From: Doris montereyensis | Taxonomy: Eukaryota; Mollusca; Gastropoda; Nudibranchia; Dorididae | NCBI GenBank assembly: GCA_037039925.1 | Contig: JAXRKP010000545.1 | Location: 53,152-117,151 of the forward strand | Reading direction: 5' to 3' | Length of the DNA: 64,000 nucleotides | Shown: in pieces, positions 1 to 13,882 of the stretch | How positions within the stretch are numbered: position 1 is the stretch's first letter | How the letters are laid out: each line of letters begins with the position of its first letter | Position numbers and translations under genes: made by a program | The notes under the pieces: generated by a model | The model's database searches: none | What the model saw: only the letters and a program-made list of their open reading frames with translations | What the model was told of the DNA's origin: nothing

Positions 1-489
1 TTATTTATCTATCTATATATATATCTATTTACATATATACATATACAATAGTCCCATAAATGCACGGTCCACGAGTGACAAAAAAAATATGTATTTTGGC
101 GAAGTCAAAGGCCACGACCCATTATTATGCATTACATTGCCATTCGTGTTTGGAAATATGTAAACTCTTTTTTTTTCTTCTCTTAGTTATTTGTTGTTGT
201 TACGGTTTGTGTGGGGGTTGGTTTTTTGCTGGTTTAAGACTAAGATCCAATATACCTTCTCATAGATCTGTTACATTCTTCTCTCACTCAAAACTACATA
301 AGGGATGGCAGGTGGCACGTTAAAGACATTTGCCAACTATGTTTTGCTTTTTATTTGTAGACACGCGCGTCATGCAGTGTACGATATCCGTGGGTATGGG
401 TGGCAGTAGACCTATCCAGACATGGGGTGAAGGGGTGGGTATGGGTGACCAGAATCGAGACAACCAAGACAAGCTGCATGCTTATCATT

Positions 490-583
490 ATTGTGTATGT
501 GTGTGTGTGTGTGTGTGTGTGTACACATGGTTAATGTAGATCTAGATCACACACACATATTCACACACACACACACACACACA
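490..583. repeat. (GT)n and (CA)n microsatellites
   Basis: A GT run at about 493-522 and a CA run at about 549-583, separated by a short spacer with TGTACAC. The two runs are inverted relative to each other and could pair as a hairpin. Confidence 0.9.
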
Positions 584-711
584 AATACATAGACACACGG
601 GCACGACAGGTTTTGTCATTGGGACGAGGCAAGAAAAGTAATCAAGTGTATTTTTCAAATGAATATTGTCTCCTTAAATACCACAAGTTGAAGATGGACT
701 TACGAAAACCT

Positions 712-813
712 GTTGCATTTTGGCGAAGTCAGGCTAGCCGTTGTTGCATTTTGGCGAAGTCAGGCTAGCCGTTGTTGCATTTTGCGAAGTCAGGCTAGCC
801 GTTGTTGCATTTT
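712..813. repeat. 31-bp tandem repeat, about 3.3 copies
   Basis: Units start at 712, 743, 774 and 804, each beginning GTTGCATTTTG and containing CGAAGTCAGGCTAGCC. Confidence 0.9.
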
Positions 814-908
814 GATGGGGTAATTTGTGTTGTAAAATTCGGTTACATGAGAAAGAAAAAAACATGCATTATGACGAATAGTGCAATTTGACGGCGTGCA
901 ATTTTGAG

Positions 909-1226
909 GAGACTACTGTGTATGTAAATAGACTACTGTGTGTAAATAGACTACTGTGTGTGTAAGTAGACTACTGTGTGTAAATAGACTACTGTGTGTG
1001 TAAATAGACTACTGTGTGTGTAAATAGACTACTGTGTGTAAATAGACTACTGTGTGTGTAAAAATAGACTACTGTGTGTAAATAGACTACTGTGTGTGTA
1101 AGTAGACTACTGTGTGTGTAAATAGACTACTGTGTGTAAATAGACTAAAATAGACTACTGTGTGTGTAAATAGACTACTGTGTGTGTAAATAGACTACTG
1201 TGTGTGTAAAGAGACTACTGTGTGTA
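909..1226. repeat. 16-20-bp minisatellite, about 17 copies
   Basis: Units of the form AGACTACTGTGTGTGTAAAT, with length variation coming from the number of TG dinucleotides and one GT-to-GA variant near the right end. Confidence 0.93.
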
Positions 1227-3712
<2,486 letters not shown>

Positions 3713-3717
3713 AATTT

Positions 3718-3799
3718 ATTTCTTTTTTATCAGATCCCAATCTACCTTTCGGTGTATGGGTTCAAATGCCCGAGATAATCTTTCTCCAGGATGCCCTTT
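3718..3799 (-). mobile_element. RTE-like 3'-terminal piece, inverted
   Basis: About 80 bp matching, in reverse, the 3' terminus of the same family (GGTGTATGGGTTCAAATGCC; compare 6050-6100). It is joined directly to a plus-strand copy that begins in the endonuclease region. Confidence 0.8.
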
Positions 3800-6112
3800 T
3801 TTCTCATAAAGATATCCACAAATACACTAGAGTAAATGAAGACAGGTGTGAAAAGTCAATCATAGACTACATAATAGTTGCAGCTCCCTTTTCTACAGTA
3901 CATCGGATACAACAGTAAACAGAGGAGAAGAAATATTTAGTGATCCTCACCTAGTGATTGTCAAAATGATTACTGACTGAAGAAAACAAACAGAAAAGGA
4001 AAGAGAAGAAAGCTACTATACTCAAAATAGAATAACTAAATAAACCAATAGTAAAACAGATATACCAATCTAAGATAAAAAGATGTATCAGTGAAAGGCA
4101 GATGGATCTGAATGATAGCACAATAGAAGAAAAGTGGCAAATGTATAATGAAATACTCGTCAGTTGTACTGAAGAGGTCTGTGGTAGGAAACAAATTAAA
4201 GGAGATAGGAAAAGATCAGCATGGTGGAATGAAAATGTCAAGACTAAGATCAAAGAAAAGAATGATGCCTGGAAGAAATACTTGCAAACAACGAGACCAG
4301 AGAATAGGAAAGGTTACGTGAATAAAAGAACTATCGCCAAAGAGGAAGTGAGGAAAGCCAAACAGGAACAATGGGAAGAGTTTGGACAAAGGCTCCAAAA
4401 AAGCTATCAAGGAAATCAAAAGCTGTTCTGGGGGGGGGGGCAATGAAGAGCATGAGAAGGACTAAAGCATGCCCATTAAGACAAATTAAGAATGTCAAAG
4501 GAGAAATAATGAAAGGAGACAGCGAAATCATGGAAGCATGGAGAAAGCATTTTCACCAATTACATAATCCCTCCAGAACGTATAAAACAAAGAGTAAAGA
4601 TCAATTAGTAATAGTATTAAGTAATCTAGATGAGACAGCTGAAGATGTAGATATATCAATGGAAGAAACCCAAACAGTTATAAGAAAGGTGGAATTAGGA
4701 AAGGCCCCAGAAGCAGATCAAGTTTACCCAGAAATGATTAAAAACCAAAGGAGAGAGGCAGACAAACTACTACATGCAATATGCCAACAAGCATGGAAGT
4801 CCAAACAGGTGCCAGACGACTGGAAAAAGGGAACGGTAGTACCAATACATAAGAAAGGATCAACTATGGAATACTCAAACTATAGAGGGATATCATTACT
4901 TAGCGTTCCAGGAAAAGTATATGCCAGGATACTGGAAATGAGACTACGGAAAAGAGTAGAGGATCAGATTGAAGAGCATCAGAGTGGATTTAGACCGGGA
5001 AGAAGTGTACAAGACCATATATTTACAATTAGACAAACAATAGAAACATTCCTTGAGAGAAACATTGACTTGCACCTGTGTTTTATTGACTTAGAAAAGG
5101 CATTTGATACTGTGAGAAGGGACGAACTATGTCATCCTTAAAAGAACACAATGTAGAGCAAAATCTAATAAAAGCCATTAAAAGTTTTTACAATAAACCA
5201 ACATGTGCAGTGAGAGTAGCTGGAAATGTATCAGAAGAATTTGATTTGGATATAGGAGTAAGACAGGGTTGTATCCTAAGTCCTCTTTTTTTATCACATT
5301 TATGGATTCAATCGCGAAGGCATCCTCAAAAATGAAGAAAATTAATGTAGGTATGTGGAAGCTCAAACCAGTAAATGTATCAATGCTTTTATTTGCAGAT
5401 GATTCAGTCGAATATCAACATTATGAACAATGAACTAAATAAAAGAGGAATGAAAGTAAATGCAAAGAAAACCAAAACAATCTTATAACTAGGGAAGCTA
5501 AAACACAAAACCTTAAATCGGACAGGAGTATTTAGAACAAGTTTAAAGCTACAATTACCTAGAAGTAATGATTAACTCAGAAGGAAAACTAAGAGAAGAA
5601 ATCAGCCAGAGAATCAAAAAGCAAGAATTATGAACAAAAACCAAAATGGCAGTATACAATACAGTTTATTGTCCCTCTCTCCTTGAAACCTGGACCTTAG
5701 ACAGTAGGGGATACAGTAGAGTGCAGGCAGCTGAAATTAAATATCTCAGAAGAGTCGTAGGGAAAACTAAACTAGACAAAATCACAAAACACAACAATAA
5801 GAGATCAAACCAAAGCAGATGGCATAAAAACTAAGATAGAAACAAATCAATTGAGATGGTTTGGGCATGTAAACAGAATGAATGACAATAGAATAGCTAA
5901 ATCAGTATACAGTGCTAAAGCCTAAGGTAAAAGACCAAAAGACAGACCTCGGAGAAAGTGGGAAGAAGATATAAAAGAGGCATTGAAGCATAAATTATTT
6001 TTTTGGAAGGAAACAGAAAATGCCAGGACAGGGCATCCTAGAGAAAGATCATGTCGGGCATCTGAACCCATACACCGAAAGGTAGAATGGGGACTGATAA
6101 AGAAAAAAGAAT
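3800..6112 (+). mobile_element. RTE-like non-LTR retrotransposon, 5'-truncated and frame-broken
   Basis: Starts in the endonuclease C-terminal region (same words as 50360-50480) and runs through reverse transcriptase to the 3' end. Visible motifs: QSGFRPGRSVQDHIF, motif A CFIDLEKAFDT, motif B GVRQGCILSP, motif C LLFADDS near 5390, and a C-terminal LRWFGHVNRMN and RPRRKWEEDI. There is no RNase H domain. The frame shifts several times (for example near 5140, 5330 and 5440), and a G10 run lies at about 4431-4440. The layout and short 3' tail fit the RTE clade; the clade call is an inference. Confidence 0.88.
4371..5141 (+). pseudogene. reverse transcriptase fragment of the RTE-like element
   Basis: 256 codons open in one frame: linker and RT domain with KKGTVVPIHKKG, YRGISLL, GFRPGRSVQDHIF and FIDLEKAFDTV. 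It continues in another frame from 5129 with GVRQGCILSP. Not host coding. Confidence 0.85.
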
Positions 6113-6291
6113 GATACATTCCTTCCATTGGCCTCAAACAGCTTAATGTGTAGCCAGATTTAGGCCAAAAATATACTACTACAGTGTGAATCACCATGGT
6201 GAGGTGTGTTCCGTTCAAACACTTGAGGACCATAGTATAACAGTCCGCTCATGTACATAAATTATAGTCATCAACAGGCGAAATAATACTC
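6113..6291. other. short unassigned spacer
   Basis: Between the LINE 3' end and the (TAG)n tract; no gene recognised. Confidence 0.5.
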
Positions 6292-6492
<201 letters not shown>

Positions 6493-6594
6493 TAGCTTCC
6501 GTCTAACTGGTGCAGTCATTCGTTTTCAGGTCTTGAGCCAATTAAACTCTCAAACGGCGATTCCATCTTGAAAGGGAATCAAGTCATGAGCTTC

Positions 6595-6705
6595 ACTAAC
6601 GCCGAAAAGAAATTGTCGTGATGACAGAGTTAATGTCCTTTATACCAACGCCGAAGAAGAAGTTGTCGTGATGACACAGGTAATGCCCTTTAAAGTGGAA
6701 AGCAA
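6595..6705. repeat. imperfect tandem duplication, about 52 bp
   Basis: Two copies of AACGCCGAAnAAG followed by TTGTCGTGATGACA and AATGnCCTTTA, at about 6598 and 6650, just before the 50-bp array. Confidence 0.8.
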
Positions 6706-6752
6706 ACTCGAAGAGCTTGGTGCTAGCTTCAGCCATCAGCCTTCATTCTATG

Positions 6753-9700
6753 GAAAGGTGGTACGTTTACATTTATACAGTCCATTACATTATCGTTGCT
6801 AATAAAGGTGGTACGTTTACATTTATACAGTCCATTACATTATCGTTGCTAATAAAGGTGGTACGTTTACATTTATACAGTCCATTACATTATCGTTGCT
6901 AATAAAGGTGGCACGTTTACATTTATACAGTCCATTACATTATCGTTGCTAATAAAGGTGGTACGTTTACATTTATACAGTCTATTACATTATCGTTGCT
7001 AATAAAGGTGGCACGTTTACATTTATACAGTCCATTACATTATCGTTGCTATTAAAGGTGGTACGTTTACATTTACAGTCCATTACATTATCGTTGCTAT
7101 TAAAGGTGGTACGTTTACATTTATTAAAGTCCGTTTACATTATCGTTGCTAATAAAGGTGGTACGTTTACATTATCGTTGCTATTAAAGGTGGTACGTTT
7201 ACATTATCGTTGCTATTAAAGGTGGTACGTTTACATTATCGTTGCTATTAAAGGTGGTACGTTTACATTATCGTTGCTAATAAAGGTGGTACGTTTACAT
7301 TATCGTTGCTAATAAAGGTGGTACGTTTACATTATCGTTGCTAATAAAGGTGGTACGTTTACATTTATACAGTCCATTACATTATCGTTGCTAATAAAGG
7401 TGGCACGTTTACATTTATACAGTCCATTACATTATCGTTGCTATTAAAGGTGGTACGTTTACATTTATACAGTTCATTACATTATCGTTGCTATTAAAGG
7501 TGGTACGTTTACATTTATACAGTTCATTACATTATCGTTGCTATTAAAGGTGGTACGTTTACATTTATACAGTCCATTACATTATCGTTGCTAATAAAGG
7601 TGGCACGTTTACATTTATACAGTTCATTACATTATCGTTGCTATTAAAGGTGGTACGTTTACATTTATACAGTCTATTACATTATCGTTGCTAATAAAGG
7701 TGGCACGTTTACATTTATACAGTCCATTACATTATCGTTGCTAATAAAGGTGGTACACTTACATTTATACAGTCCATTACATTATCGTTGCTAATAAAGG
7801 TGGTACACTTACATTTATACAGTCCATTACATTATCGTTGCTAATAAAGGTGGTACACTTACATTTATACAGTCCATTACATTATCGTTGCTAATAAAGG
7901 TGGTACGTTTACATTTATACAGTCCATTACATTATCGTTGCTAATAAAGGTGGTTCGTTTACATTTATACAGTTCATTACATTATCGTTGCTAATAAAGG
8001 TGGTATGTTTACATTTATACAGTCCATTACATTATCGTTGCTAATAAAGGTGGTACACTTACATTTATACAGTCCATTACATTATCGTTGCTAATAAAGG
8101 TGGTACACGTTTACATTTATACAGTCCATTACATTATCGTTGCTAATAAAGGTGGTACGTTTACATTTATACAGTCCATTACATTATCGTTGCTAATAAA
8201 GGTGGTACACTTACATTTATACAGTCCATTACATTATCGTTGCTAATAAAGGTGGTACGTTTACATTTATACAGTCCATTACATTATCGTTGCTAATAAA
8301 GGTGGTACGTTTACATTTATACAGTCCATTACATTATCGTTGCTAATAAAGGTGGTACGTTTACATTTATACAGTCCATTACATTATCGTTGCTAATAAA
8401 GGTGGTACACTTACATTTATACAGTCCATTACATTATCGTTGCTAATAAAGGTGGTACGTTTACATTTATACAGTCCATTACATTATCGTTGCTAATAAA
8501 GGTGGTACGTTTACATTTATACAGTCTATTACATTATCGTTGCTAATAAAGGTGGTACACTTACATTTATACAGTCCATTACATTATCGTTGCTAATAAA
8601 GGTGGTACGTTTACACTTATACAGTCCATTACATTATCGTTGCTAATAAAGGTGGTACGTTTACATGTATACAGTCCATTACATTATCGTTGCTAATAAA
8701 GGTGGTACACTTACATTTATACAGTCCATTACATTATCGTTGCTAATAAAGGTGGTACGTTTACACTTATACAGTCCATTACATTATCGTTGCTAATAAA
8801 GGTGGCACGTTTACATTTATACAGTCTATTACATTATCGTTGCTAATAAAGAGGGTACGTTTACATTATCGTTGCTAATAAAGGTGGGTACATTTACATT
8901 TATACAGTCCATTACGTTATCGTTGCTAATAAAGGTGGTACGTTTACATTTATACAGTTCATTACATTATCGTTGCTAATAAAGGTGGTACGTTTACATT
9001 TATACAGTCCATTACATTATCGTTGCTAATAAAGGTGGCACGTTTACATTTATACAGTCTATTACATTATCGTTGCTAATCAAGGTGGTACGTTTACATT
9101 TATACAGTCCATTACATTATCGTTGCTAATAAAGGTGGTACGTTTACATGTATACAGTCCATTACATTATCGTTGCTAATAAAGGTGGTACGTTTACATT
9201 TATACAGTCCGTTACATTATCGTTGCTAATAAAGGTGGTACGTTTACATTTATACAGTCCATTACATTATCGTTGCTAATAAAGGTGGTACGTTTACATT
9301 TATACAGTCCATTACATTATCGTTGCTAATAAAGGTGGTACGTTTACATTTATACAGTCCATTACATTATCGTTGCTAATAAAGGTGGTACACTTACATT
9401 TATACAGTCCATTACATTATCGTTGCTAATAAAGGTGGTACACTTACATTTATACAGTCCATTACATTATCGTTGCTAATAAAGGTGGTACGTTTACATT
9501 TATACAGTCCATTACATTATCGCTGCTAATAAAGGTGGTACGTTTACATGTATACAGTCCATTACATTATCGTTGCTAATAAAGGTGGTACACTTACATT
9601 TATACAGTCCATTACATTATCGTTGCTAATAAAGGTGGCACGTTTACATTTATACAGTCTATTACATTATCGTTGCTAATAAAGGTGTACGTTTACATTA

Positions 9701-10670
9701 TCGTTGCTAATAAAGGTGCTACATTTACATTTATTACAGTCCATTACGTTATCGTTGCTAATAAAGGTGGTACGTTTACATTTATACAGTTCATTACATT
9801 ATCGTTGCTAATAAAGGTGGTACGTTTACATTTATACAGTCTATTACGTTATCGTTGCTAATAAAGGTGGTACGTTTACATGTATACAGTCCATTACATT
9901 ATCGTTGCTAATAAAGGTGGTACGTTTACATTTATACAGTCTATTACATTATCGTTGCTAATAAAGGTGGTACGTTTACACTTATACAGTCCATGACATT
10001 ATCGTTGCTAATAAAGGTGGTACATTTACATTTATACAGTTCATTACATTATCGTTGCTAATAAAGGTGGTACGTTTACATTTATACAGTCTATTACATT
10101 ATCGTTGCTAATAAAGGTGGTACGTTTACATTTATACAGTCTATTACATTATCGTTGCTAATAAAGGTGGTACATTTACATTTATACAGTTCATTACATT
10201 ATCGTTGCTAATAAAGGTGGTACGTTTACATTTATACAGTTCATTACATTATCGTTGCTAATAAAGGTGGTACGTTTACATTTATACAGTCTATTACATT
10301 ATCGTTGCTAATAAAGGTGGTACGTTTACATTTATACAGTTCATTACATTATCGTTGCTAATAAAGGTGGTACGTTTACATTTATACAGTTCATTACATT
10401 ATCGTTGCTAATAAAGGTGGCACGTTTACATTTATACAGTCTATTACATTATCGTTGCTAATAAAGGTGGTACGTTTACATTTATACAGTTCATTACATT
10501 ATCGTTGCTAATAAAGGTGGCACGTTTACATTTATACAGTCTATTACATTATCGTTGCTAATAAAGGTGGTACGTTTACATTTATACAGTCTATTACATT
10601 ATCGTTGCTAATAAAGGTGGCACGTTTACATTTATACAGTCTATTACATTATCGTTGCTAATAAAGGTGG
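6753..10670. repeat. 50-bp minisatellite array, about 3.9 kb and close to 78 units
   Basis: Unit AATAAAGGTGGTACGTTTAC followed by ATTTATACAGTCCATTACAT and TATCGTTGCT. Main variants are TACGTTT, TACACTT and CACGTTT, and CAGTCC, CAGTCT or CAGTTC. Shorter units lacking TTTATACAGTCCATTACA cluster at 7150-7360 and recur near 8860 and 9690. No spacers, so not CRISPR-like. Confidence 0.98.
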
Positions 10671-11090
10671 ATCTCACAAGTGTCAGCTCACCGATTGTAC
10701 ATCATTATTATCACCAGCGGGCCATTTCATTCACTCACTGGGGAGCATACAGTACAGCAGATTGTTAGGCGTTTCATACTAACACACTGACAAGCTCTTT
10801 CTATATCTATAGCGGGGTACTCATTCACGCATTAGTCGAGTAAGGAAAGTGAAGAACCCTCCTGAGAGTACAACGTTTCGAAAGAAACAATTGGGCCAGC
10901 CAAAGGTTTTGAATCAGTGTCAGTAATAGGATAAAATTCATAAGAAATCACCTGAAAGTGTGTCGCTTTGGTTTGTTTCTTTTTGTTGGTGGGTCTCATT
11001 GTTTTGTTTTTGTATGAACTTATGTGTGTAAGCTAAGAACTCAGTACCAACTGGGATTAAGCGCTCAATAAATGACATATACAAGTATTA
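10671..11090. other. no recognisable gene
   Basis: Ordinary AT-rich sequence following the 50-bp array. Nothing recognised. Confidence 0.5.
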
Positions 11091-11160
11091 TGATGATGAT
11101 GATCATCATCATCATCATCATCGTCCTTATCATTATTACTGTTATCATCATTGTTATTAC

Positions 11161-11229
<69 letters not shown>

Positions 11230-11240
11230 CATTATTATTA

Positions 11241-11281
<41 letters not shown>
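11091..11281. repeat. (ATG)n then (ATT)n microsatellite
   Basis: ATG/ATC triplets followed by more than 100 bp of ATT triplets. Confidence 0.97.
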
Positions 11282-11283
<2 letters not shown>

Positions 11284-11339
11284 ACTAGTATTTTAATATT
11301 GTGCGATGCCGGAGGTATTACTTAGATCTAGATTCTAAA

Positions 11340-11440
11340 TATTTCTCGTTTGTTGTCTGACGAAGGGTTATACCCGAAACGTCACGTGTTTGCTCTGTCT
11401 TTATTAGTGGAGTTGTCACTTATTTTCATATTTCGCCTAT
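11340..11440 (+). repeat. dispersed repeat with hammerhead-like core
   Basis: Contains CTGACGA (11357-11363), a GGG/CCC stem and GAAAC (11376-11380), the conserved core pattern of hammerhead ribozymes. The following TTTATTAGTGGAGTTGTCAC recurs inverted at about 23985-24025. Stem I cannot be formed convincingly, so a working ribozyme is doubtful. Confidence 0.5.
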
Positions 11441-12792
11441 TTTAATATTGTATGACTTTCTTCCTGTTTTCTTTTGCATCGCTTTACGAAGGCTCTATTC
11501 ATTTATCTATTTAACTTAAAACTTTATGGCAAGGTTATGGATGACACCGATTTCAACGGTCTCGTTCAATGGATGGTTTTTGGCAGCTGGTGGTAGGTTC
11601 TATTCCTTTGCTTTCATCCTTTTACATCTATGTCTGTCTTCTTCTTCTTTTTCTTTCTCTTCTCCTCCTCCTCCTCCTCTTCCTCCGCCTCTTTCTCTTT
11701 CTCCTCATCCTTTTCCTCCTCATCTTCCTCCTCCTCCTCGTCCTTCTTCTTTTTCTCCTTCTTCTTCTTGCATGAGCGGTGGGGTAGATGTTATTGGTAG
11801 GTCCTATATTTTTCTTTGCACTCTTTCACATGACTTTCGTCTTGCTGTTTCTTTTGATTTACCTAAGATTACTGCAAGTTGTATGCAAAGTCAATTCCAA
11901 TCAAATAAAAGAGACAGTTTGTCTTGCTCCACCCAAGCTAAATCTAATGATAGGTCCTCATGGAAATTGGCCACAAATCTCAGACTCAGAGCTTTTAATG
12001 ACCGGAGTAGAGGAAACGGGGTGGCAATAATAGGGACACGTATGGCTTTTCACTGCCAATGTTGACGATTTGGTAACAGTTGATGTCACTGCTACATCTA
12101 GGCTAATTTTATTCAGAGGCAAATATGGATGCCTGGCCTCACTTCCTTCCCTTCTGATCTTTGCCTCTTCGACATTCATTCAGAGTGAACAGGTCACTTA
12201 ATCTGAAGTACCATACAAGCGGTTGTAGGAGTATTTCGAAATGGGCCTTTTGGTAGGAATTTCATTTTGCGCAGGGAATAAGCAAAACCTCTTATTTGTG
12301 ATTCAATCTTTCAATGTACTGTTTTTATGCTATTGCGTATTTCAGGTGGATGACAACCTGATCACTGGCCAAAACCCAGTCTCTTCCACTCATTAGGGAG
12401 AAGAAATTGTGAAATTGCTCAAAGCTAACCAAATTAAGTAAGAAGTTATGTTTAATAATACAGTCTGATATTCTCGTGTATGCTATTGGGTTTGGGCTTT
12501 TGTTTGTCGCTAATATTGTTTTTTGTTGTTTTGGGTTTTTTTAGGGGGGGGGGGGGGGGACTTAATGTACCATTCGATGTCAGATGCCAGTTTTATTCAA
12601 AATGTACGTGATATAATATTGCATCAATGGTCCATTGATAATCCTTCGACTTATTTATTTCTACCTTTTCATGTTTTTCTTGTTGTTCTCGTCTGGGTTG
12701 TTTGTTGTCGTTTTGTTTTTCGTAGACACCTCGCTCGCCAGACATCAGCCCCAAGGACTTCTTTTTGTGTGGCTAAATAAAGGACATCGTCT
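11441..12792. other. no host gene recognised; C/T-rich stretch and one short dispersed repeat
   Basis: Holds a CT-rich region at 11640-11770, a copy of a short dispersed repeat at 11787-11880 (listed separately) and a G15 run near 12545-12559. Open frames here are low complexity and match nothing I know. Confidence 0.5.
11787..11880 (-). repeat. short dispersed repeat family 1, copy 1
   Basis: In the minus sense: AATCAAAAGAAACAGCAAGA followed by a purine-rich stretch and ATATAGGACCTACC. It matches 21808-21900, 35140-35250 and 60668-60780. Confidence 0.7.
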
Positions 12793-13294
12793 ATAAACCA
12801 AAGGGAAATACCTAACGGACCTTTTACTGTGAATAAACCAAAAGGGAAAACCTAACAGACCTTTTACTGTGAATAAAACAAAGGGGAAAAACCTAACAGA
12901 CCTTTCACTGTGAATAAAACAAAGGGGAAAAACCTAACAGACCTTTTACTAAACCAAAGAATAAAACAAAGGGGAAAAAACCTAACAGACCTTTTACTGT
13001 GAATAAACCAAAGGGGAAAAACCTAACAGACCTTTTACTGTGAATAAACCAAAGGGAAAAACCTAACAGACCTTTTACTGTGAATAAACCAAAGGGGAAA
13101 AACCTAACAGACCTTTTACTGTGAATAAAACAAAGGGGAAAAACCTAACAGACCTTTTACTGTGAATAAACCAAAAGGGGGAAAACCTAACATACCTTTT
13201 ACTGTGAATAAACCAAAGGGAAAAACCTAACAGACCTTTTACTGTGAATAAACCAAAAGGGAAAAACTAACAGACCTTTTACTGTGAATAAACC
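12793..13294. repeat. 41-bp minisatellite, about 12 copies
   Basis: Unit AATAAACCAAAGGGGAAAAA followed by CCTAACAGACCTTTTACTGT G, with A-run and G-run length variation and one internally shortened unit near 12945-12965. Confidence 0.96.
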
Positions 13295-13882
13295 GTGCCG
13301 TCGATTCGATCAACGAAGACGAGCACATTGAAACACATTAAATACGGTCAGTTTACGAAATCGTTCGGTGTTCAATTATTTCACATTAATTTGTCTTCTG
13401 GTTTGTGTTAAACAAAGATGTAGTGTTTTCTCTTTCTTTTGGACTATGTTGTATGTTTCATTCTGTTTTCTGTTATGTAAACCGTTTTGAAATTGGCAGA
13501 AAACTTCTAGACCTACATATGATTATTCTTTCAGGGAGTTGTCACATAGATAAGCAAAACTAGAATTAATACGAGTATCTACATTCTCGAGAGAAGATAA
13601 TGTCTGAGATCTTGACGGTTGCATTCAACACACCCTCGTGACATTTTGCCACTCCTAAGGTTCGTGGAAGCCTCATCAATTTCAAAACGCTTGCGTTTAC
13701 ACGAGACCAATAACAACTCTATTACTGAGGTGCTCCGGTCATGGTTTGAGTTCATAAGCTATAAGACCATGATTTAACTAATCCTCAGAGTGAGCGCTTT
13801 GATTTGATTTTGTATTTGACTTCCAGTTTACCCACATTTGGGATTTTCGATAGGATTTTAAAAATTGTATCAGGACTGCCTC
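13295..13882. other. no recognisable gene
   Basis: Spacer between two tandem arrays. Nothing recognised. Confidence 0.5.

Noticed and set aside
6753..10670. Possible CRISPR-like array
   Set aside because: Units are contiguous with no spacers, and the context is a eukaryotic genome.
11526..12065. 179-codon frame as a small gene
   Set aside because: Ser/Pro runs come from the CT-rich stretch, and its 3' part overlaps dispersed repeat family 1.
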